From assembly GCA_021205375.1 (NCBI GenBank), contig JAJPXR010000240.1, forward strand, positions 1-9,430: a DNA stretch of 9,430 nt, written 5' to 3'. Positions 5,698 to 9,430 of the stretch are shown piece after piece. The translations under genes and the position numbers were made by a program. Source of the DNA: Clostridiales bacterium (lineage in GTDB: Bacteria; Bacillota; Clostridia; Oscillospirales; Oscillospiraceae). Under the pieces are notes generated by a model. It was not told where the DNA came from, made no database searches, and worked only from the letters and a program-made list of their open reading frames with translations. How positions within the stretch are numbered: position 1 is the first letter of the stretch; each line of letters opens with the position of its first letter.

Positions 5698-5732
5698 GCT
5701 AACGGCTAACAGCTAATAGCTAACAGCTCACT
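5698..5732 (-). repeat. Heptamer tandem repeat array C, abutting the permease stop
   Basis: Five exact 7-bp steps on the plus strand: GCTAACG, GCTAACA, GCTAATA, GCTAACA, GCTCACT, with GCT at 5698, 5705, 5712, 5719 and 5726. The last unit ends on the final base of the permease stop codon. Unit number and register to the stop match array B at rplT. In the gene sense it carries TAG or TGA in all three frames. Confidence 0.75.
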
Positions 5733-6514
5733 CATACCGATTTCACATACCGCCGCTCGTACTTATAAATCAGCCGAACGCCAATGATCGCCAGCAGCAG
5801 TCCCACCACCGCCCAGGCCAGATACCAGTTCAGCAGTGGGGCCTTGCCGTAGAGCATGGAGTTGCGCAGTTGGGTGATGATATAGCAGGTGGGGTTGAGC
5901 CGAATCAGGGCGTACTGAGCGATCCCTTCCAACTGCTTCTCCGGGTTGTAGAAGATGCCGGACAGGTAGAACATCAGCCGCAGCAGCACCCGGATGATGT
6001 TGGACAGGTCCTCGATATACACGCCGCCGTGGAGCAGGATACAGCTCAGCCCGAAGGTCAGCAGGAACAGCAACAGCAGATAGGGCACCACCCACAGCAC
6101 CCTGGGCGTCCACGGCACCCGGTAAATCAGCATGGTGATAAACACCAGGCCGAAGCCGATGAGCATTTTGAAGCCCTGCACCATCATGTTGGACAAAATC
6201 AGGACGAACTTGGGCAGATAAACCTTTGACAGCACCGGCTGGTATCGCTTCACCAGCTTGACGCTCTGGTTGACGCAGCGGTCAAAGAACTGCCAGGTGG
6301 TGTAGCCGATGAAGATGAAGGCGCACAGATAGTCCTGGCTCCTGCCAAAGACGATGGTGTAGACAAAGGTGTAGACCAGCATGAACAGCAGCGGGTCTAA
6401 AATCCACCACAGCCAGTTCAGGAAGGAACCGGCCACCTCGTCTTTCAGTTGCGCCCTGGCCGAGTAGAGGATGTAATGCCAGTATTTGTGTACGTCTTTT
6501 AGAAACCGAATCAT
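5732..6514 (-). CDS. ABC-2 type polysaccharide/teichoic acid export permease (TagG-like)
   Basis: This is an integral membrane subunit of an ABC exporter that would move lipid-linked wall or capsule polymer across the membrane. The 260 residues match TagG/Wzm-type permeases. An amphipathic N-terminus is followed by about six membrane segments, near 33-57, 62-80, 112-131, 142-162, 172-188 and 229-250. The RLNPTCYIITQLRN segment (205-218) before the last helix is typical of ABC-2 permeases. The positive C-terminus (YKYERRYVKSV) should be cytosolic. AAGGGAG lies 7 nt before the ATG. It follows two CDP-glycerol transferase-family genes, which suggests a teichoic-acid-like cargo (inference), and has its own promoter overlapping the preceding stop. 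The ATPase partner (TagH/Wzt type) normally found beside it is absent here; the next gene is DUF1810. Confidence 0.9.
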   Translation of the reverse strand: MIRFLKDVHKYWHYILYSARAQLKDEVAGSFLNWLWWILDPLLFMLVYTFVYTIVFGRSQDYLCAFIFIGYTTWQFFDRCVNQSVKLVKRYQPVLSKVYLPKFVLILSNMMVQGFKMLIGFGLVFITMLIYRVPWTPRVLWVVPYLLLLFLLTFGLSCILLHGGVYIEDLSNIIRVLLRLMFYLSGIFYNPEKQLEGIAQYALIRLNPTCYIITQLRNSMLYGKAPLLNWYLAWAVVGLLLAIIGVRLIYKYERRYVKSV

Positions 6515-6561
6515 AGCTTCGCTCCCTTATCGGCGTTGCCGCCGCATGGCTTTCCGCCCAC

Positions 6562-6590
6562 AGTATACCACAGGACGGCTCCAGCGTCAA
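6562..6590 (-). promoter_or_regulatory. Promoter for the export permease
   Basis: The minus strand has TTGACG (6585-6590), 17 bp, then TATACT (6562-6567), preceded by TGG (extended -10). Both hexamers match 5 of 6. The TGA inside the -35 is the stop codon of the upstream transferase gene (6587-6589). Transcription should start near 6555, about 40 nt before the permease ATG. Confidence 0.8.
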
Positions 6591-7903
6591 ACGCCCACCG
6601 TCTCCCGCTGCTGGCTGGCCCGGACATTGGGTTTTTCCCCCAGAATGATCTCCAGCGCCCGCTGGCTGGCGTGACCGTCGTCAAAGGGGCTGAACTTCTG
6701 GCAGAAGGTTTCGTACTGCTCCGCCCACTGGCTGCTGTCGGCCAACTGTGCGGGAATAGCCCGGATCAACTCGTCCTCCGTCTCCACAATGGGGCCGGGC
6801 AGCTCGTCCAAGCTGATGTAGAAGCCCCGGATGTCGTCCCGGTAGGCGGCCAGGTCGTACATATAGAACAGCATGGGCTTGCGGAGGTTGGCGTAGTCGA
6901 AGAACACCGAGGAGTAATCGGTGATGAGCAGGTCGGCGGCCAGGTACAGGTGGTTGATGTCGGGGTAGCTGGAGACGTTGTAGACGAAGCCCTCGTAGGC
7001 GGCGAAATCGAACTGACTGGCCACCAGGTAATGGGCACGGAACAGCACCACGATGTCCTCTCCCAGCTCCTGGCGCAGCCGCTGGAAGTCCAGCCCCAGC
7101 TTATAGCTGTAGCCGTTGGCGTCGTCGTGCTGGTTGTCCCGCCAGGTGGGGGCATAGAGGACGATCTTCCTGCCGCCAATTTCCTCCGGGGTGATGTGGA
7201 GCCGGACCTTGATGTCGTCCACGTCGGCCTGGGTGCAGTTCAGCAAAAAGTCGTTCCGGGGATAGCCCTGCTCCAGAATGGTATCCTCCCTGCCGGTGGC
7301 GGTCAGGTTCCAGGCGGAGGCGAACTTCTCCGAGCAGTAGGGGGAGGGGGATATGAGGTACTTGAACTTGGCGGAGTCCAGGTCGTACTTCCGCTGGATC
7401 TCCTTGGAGGTGTTCATCACGTTGCCCCCGGCGGTGATGTCGTAACCCAGCCGTTTCAGAGGGGTGCCGTGCCAGCACTCCACATAGGTCTGGTCCTCCT
7501 TGGGCCAGACGTGGTCGCTGACCCGGTAGTTGAAGATCCAGTACCCGGCGGAGGCCATGGCCCGCTCGTACTCCTTGGAGGCCCAGCGGACGATGGTGGT
7601 GTTGCGGTTTTCCTCCAGCCAGCGGAAGTTGTCAGGTTCCCGGAAGATCCAAACAAAGCGGTAATCTTTGTACTTCTCTTCCGTGAGCATATACTCATAA
7701 ATGGCCTTGGGGCTGTCGGAATAGCCCTTGCCGGAGAAGGTGCAGAACACCACCAGCTTTTTGTCCACCGTCAGCCCGCGAGTGTGAATCCAGTAGTGGA
7801 ACCGGCGGTAGGCGAACAGGCAGCGGCGGTACACCCGCCGCAGAGGAGGGCTGACCTTGGCCACGTTGTAGGCAGTGGTTTTGATTGCTTTTTTTATGCT
7901 CAT
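6587..7903 (-). CDS. CDP-glycerol glycerophosphotransferase family protein (TagF-like)
   Basis: Members of this family (Pfam Glyphos_transf) transfer glycerol-phosphate or related polyol-phosphate from a CDP donor onto a growing wall polymer at the inner membrane face. The 438 residues hold the catalytic-domain marks: WHGTPLKRLG (144-153, His145), GYPRND (213-218), LYAPTWRD (249-256), RAHY (289-292, His291), TDYSSVFFDYA (328-338) and SPFDDGHAS (405-413). The WHGTPLK and DYSS histidine/aspartate sites match those shown to matter in Staphylococcus TagF. There is no signal peptide; the basic N-terminus (about 1-40) suits peripheral membrane contact. GGTGAG lies just before the ATG. It is second in the block after a shorter paralogue and precedes the export permease. 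Polymerase, primase or capsule transferase cannot be told apart from sequence alone. Confidence 0.92.
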   Translation of the reverse strand: MSIKKAIKTTAYNVAKVSPPLRRVYRRCLFAYRRFHYWIHTRGLTVDKKLVVFCTFSGKGYSDSPKAIYEYMLTEEKYKDYRFVWIFREPDNFRWLEENRNTTIVRWASKEYERAMASAGYWIFNYRVSDHVWPKEDQTYVECWHGTPLKRLGYDITAGGNVMNTSKEIQRKYDLDSAKFKYLISPSPYCSEKFASAWNLTATGREDTILEQGYPRNDFLLNCTQADVDDIKVRLHITPEEIGGRKIVLYAPTWRDNQHDDANGYSYKLGLDFQRLRQELGEDIVVLFRAHYLVASQFDFAAYEGFVYNVSSYPDINHLYLAADLLITDYSSVFFDYANLRKPMLFYMYDLAAYRDDIRGFYISLDELPGPIVETEDELIRAIPAQLADSSQWAEQYETFCQKFSPFDDGHASQRALEIILGEKPNVRASQQRETVGV

Positions 7904-7968
7904 AGTGTCTCACCCGATATGTTTTATGTGGTTATCCCCTTGAACCGGCCTTGTCAGCGATTCCGACG

Positions 7969-8031
7969 GAAACCCCTCCACCATGCTTCGCATGGTCCGT
8001 GGCGCGGCGCAAGCCGCGACGGAGGGGTTTC
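7969..8031. repeat. 63-bp palindromic element with a three-way-junction fold
   Basis: An outer perfect 11-bp stem, GAAACCCCTCC (7969-7979) with GGAGGGGTTTC (8021-8031), encloses two perfect hairpins: ACCATGC-TTC-GCATGGT (7980-7996) and CGCGGC-GCAA-GCCGCG (8003-8018), separated by CCGTGG. Nearly every base is paired. It lies in the 178-bp gap between the two transferase genes with no U-tract on either side, so it is a poor intrinsic terminator. It resembles the small dispersed palindromic repeats of gut clostridia (inference). Confidence 0.75.
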
Positions 8032-8081
8032 AACGCAAGGCTAGGCAAAGAAGCGCGTTAAAATGCTTGAGATGCGACAAC

Positions 8082-9230
8082 TCAAACTTCCACCGCTTCC
8101 CCGCTCTGCCGCAATTCGGCAGGAATATGCTCCAGCAGGAAATCGGTGATGGCGGCGGTGTTGTCCTCGTCGGCAGTCTGGATGTACTTGGCCCGGAACC
8201 GCTCCAGCGCCTCCAGGTCGTAGTCTCCGGCGCGTATCTTCTCCATCATGCCGACGGCGTCCACGGAGACGGCCCCCGGCATTTCCTTGCTGGGGTCGAT
8301 GTTCAGCCCCTGGTTGTACTTGTACGCCTCGTAGTCGAAGAGGTAAAAGTACACCGGCTTGTGGAGCAGGCTGGCCTCCAGGGAGGAGGCGGAATAGTCG
8401 GTGATAACGCCGTCGCAGACCTTCATCAGGTCGTAAGTAGACCAGCCCTTTCCCGGCCGGTTGCCCCGCGGGACGTGGAAGTTGGAGAGGGGGTGGGGCT
8501 TGACCAGCAGCGCCACGTCGTCCTTCCCGGCGGCGGCGTGGAGCAGCTTCTCGGTGCCCTCGTCGATCCCGTCCCGGAAGGTGGGCAGGTAGAGCATCAA
8601 CTTTTTGCCCCGCAGGTCGGGCCGCTGCTGCAAAAACTTCTCCCGCAGACCGGGGGCCGGGCGCTGGATGTAATCCACACGGGGCATCCCCAGCACCAGG
8701 ATTTTCTCCGGCGCGGTGTGGAACGCCTCCACATAAATGGCTTTGGTGGCCTGGGAGGTGCAGAGGATGTAGTCGTAATTTTTATGCATACACATCTGCT
8801 CCGCCATCTGGCTGGTGCGGCCATTGGGGGTGTCCAGGCACTGATAGCTGAACCGTTTCACCGCACCGATGGCGTGCCAGATCTGCACCACCGTCAGGCT
8901 CTTTTTGTGGGGCAGCACGCACAACTGGATGGAGTAAGTGTCCGTCACCGCGACGGAGGCGGTGGCGATGTGGTAAAGGCTTTTCAGCATCATCCAGCAG
9001 TAAGAGGGGATGTTGACCTGCTTGGTCATTTTGCGGCAGAAGTAGACCACCTTTGTCTCCGGGGAGCGGCGCTTGATCTCCTCCTCCAACAGAAGGAAGT
9101 CCACCGGTGGGGTGTCCGACTCCCGCGAGAGCATGACCACCTTGTTCTGGGCTTTCAGGGGCATAAAAAACAGGTAGAGGAAGCGCAGGCCCCACCTTGC
9201 GATCAGCAGAAAAAATCCCATCGGCTCCAT
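8082..9230 (-). CDS. CDP-glycerol glycerophosphotransferase family protein (short, TagB-like)
   Basis: A 382-residue member of the same transferase family as the next gene, close in size to TagB/TarB primases that add the first glycerol-phosphate to a lipid-linked disaccharide. The hydrophobic, amphipathic N-terminus (about 5-27, rich in Phe/Leu/Trp) looks like a membrane anchor. Catalytic marks are WHAIGAVKRF (118-127, His119), GMPRVDY (181-187), LYLPTFRDG (213-221), KPHPL (244-248, His246) and TDYSASSLEA (277-286). The ATG at 9230 has GGGG 5 nt before it; a second in-frame ATG at 9221 has AAAGGA at 8 nt and may be the true start (379 residues). A strong promoter lies upstream, so this is probably the first gene of the unit. 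It could instead be a capsule or teichoic polymerase; substrate is not shown. Confidence 0.9.
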   Translation of the reverse strand: MEPMGFFLLIARWGLRFLYLFFMPLKAQNKVVMLSRESDTPPVDFLLLEEEIKRRSPETKVVYFCRKMTKQVNIPSYCWMMLKSLYHIATASVAVTDTYSIQLCVLPHKKSLTVVQIWHAIGAVKRFSYQCLDTPNGRTSQMAEQMCMHKNYDYILCTSQATKAIYVEAFHTAPEKILVLGMPRVDYIQRPAPGLREKFLQQRPDLRGKKLMLYLPTFRDGIDEGTEKLLHAAAGKDDVALLVKPHPLSNFHVPRGNRPGKGWSTYDLMKVCDGVITDYSASSLEASLLHKPVYFYLFDYEAYKYNQGLNIDPSKEMPGAVSVDAVGMMEKIRAGDYDLEALERFRAKYIQTADEDNTAAITDFLLEHIPAELRQSGEAVEV

Positions 9231-9269
9231 CCTTTCCCCTGTTTGTTTTCAGTCCATGTCGTTTCTATT

Positions 9270-9298
9270 TTTATACCATACAAACATCGGTTTTTCAA
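9270..9298 (-). promoter_or_regulatory. Promoter for the glycerophosphotransferase unit
   Basis: The minus strand has TTGAAA (9293-9298), 17 bp, then TATAAA (9270-9275), preceded by TGG (extended -10). Transcription should start near 9263, about 33 nt before the 9230 ATG. It comes just after a terminator-like hairpin at 9332-9363, supporting a new transcription unit. Confidence 0.8.
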
Positions 9299-9331
9299 TA
9301 TGCTTTCATTGGAAAAACGGCAAACGGGCGG

Positions 9332-9363
9332 AAAAGCGCCGCCCTGTCAAAAAGCAGGGCGGC
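9332..9363 (-). terminator. Intrinsic terminator of an upstream minus-strand gene
   Basis: A perfect 9-bp stem, GCCGCCCTG (9338-9346) with CAGGGCGGC (9355-9363), has an 8-nt loop. On the minus strand it is followed by GCTTTTCC. It probably ends a gene beyond the right edge of the window. No coding feature is supported between 9231 and 9430. Confidence 0.7.
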
Positions 9364-9397
9364 TGCGCGCTCAGGTTTATTGGTTCTATAATAAATG

Positions 9398-9426
9398 TTG
9401 GGGTCAGGTAAAGCACCTGGCCCCAA
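9398..9426. other. Long imperfect hairpin near the right edge
   Basis: TTGGGGTCAGGT (9398-9409) and ACCTGGCCCCAA (9415-9426) form a 12-bp stem with one T/G wobble and a 5-nt loop. On the minus strand it is followed by CATTTATTATAG, which is AT-rich but not a clean U-tract. It may be the first of two hairpins at the 3' end of an upstream gene. Confidence 0.5.
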
Positions 9427-9430
9427 ATTC

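Noticed and set aside
1..5732. Heptamer arrays as a CRISPR array
   Set aside because: The units are 7 bp, directly adjacent and degenerate, with no spacers and no cas genes.
7904..7960. A promoter just before the TagF-like gene (CTGACA near 7955 with an AT-rich stretch)
   Set aside because: No -10-like hexamer occurs at 16-18 bp spacing. The gene is more simply read through from the promoter at 9270-9298.
6536..8044. A 502-codon open frame on the plus strand opposite the TagF-like gene
   Set aside because: Same reason: antisense of a gene with full catalytic motifs, composition of a shadow frame, and it runs through the palindromic element.
9364..9392. A plus-strand promoter with TATAAT at 9387-9392
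   Set aside because: There is no -35-like hexamer about 17 bp upstream and no plus-strand gene in the following bases.

Overview
The window looks like chromosome from a GC-rich Firmicute, most likely a gut clostridium of the Oscillospiraceae type (inference). The grounds are strong AGGAGG-type ribosome binding sites, consensus sigma-A promoters with 17-bp spacers, CDP-glycerol-type wall polymer enzymes, an infC-rpmI-rplT operon with a Firmicute-style attenuated leader, and a ParC of the divergent clostridial kind. All eight genes I accept lie on the minus strand, so transcription runs from high to low coordinates. There are no tRNA or rRNA genes, no CRISPR array, and no insertion sequence with a transposase.

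Right part (about 9430 to 5567, wall or capsule polymer block): after two hairpins that probably end an upstream transcript comes a strong promoter (9270-9298). It drives a short membrane-anchored CDP-glycerol glycerophosphotransferase family protein (TagB-like), then a second and larger family member (TagF-like), then an ABC-2 polysaccharide or teichoic acid export permease (TagG-like). The permease also has its own promoter, overlapping the stop codon of the gene before it. The two transferases would build a polyol-phosphate polymer and the permease would export it, but its ATPase partner is not in the window. A 63-bp three-stem palindromic element lies between the two transferase genes.

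Middle part (5566 to 3735): a small DUF1810-family gene, then the translation operon infC-rpmI-rplT. That operon has a perfect-consensus promoter, a roughly 150-nt leader ending in an intrinsic terminator hairpin (a candidate L20 autoregulatory leader), and an infC that appears to start at ATT. ATT is the classic rare start used for IF3 feedback control.

Left part (3734 to 1): an operon terminator, a promoter, a ParC-type topoisomerase subunit with no parE beside it, and rfbB (dTDP-glucose 4,6-dehydratase) with its own promoter. rfbB is the first dTDP-L-rhamnose-type sugar gene, so cell-surface polysaccharide genes occur on both sides of the housekeeping block.

The most unusual non-coding signal is a family of degenerate 7-bp tandem repeats (sense consensus TTAGCNN). 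Three of the four arrays touch or contain the stop codon of a gene (rfbB, rplT, the permease). Two of these have five units in the same register to the stop. A fourth array is inverted relative to the rplT one, giving a 152-bp segment with 20-bp imperfect inverted ends.
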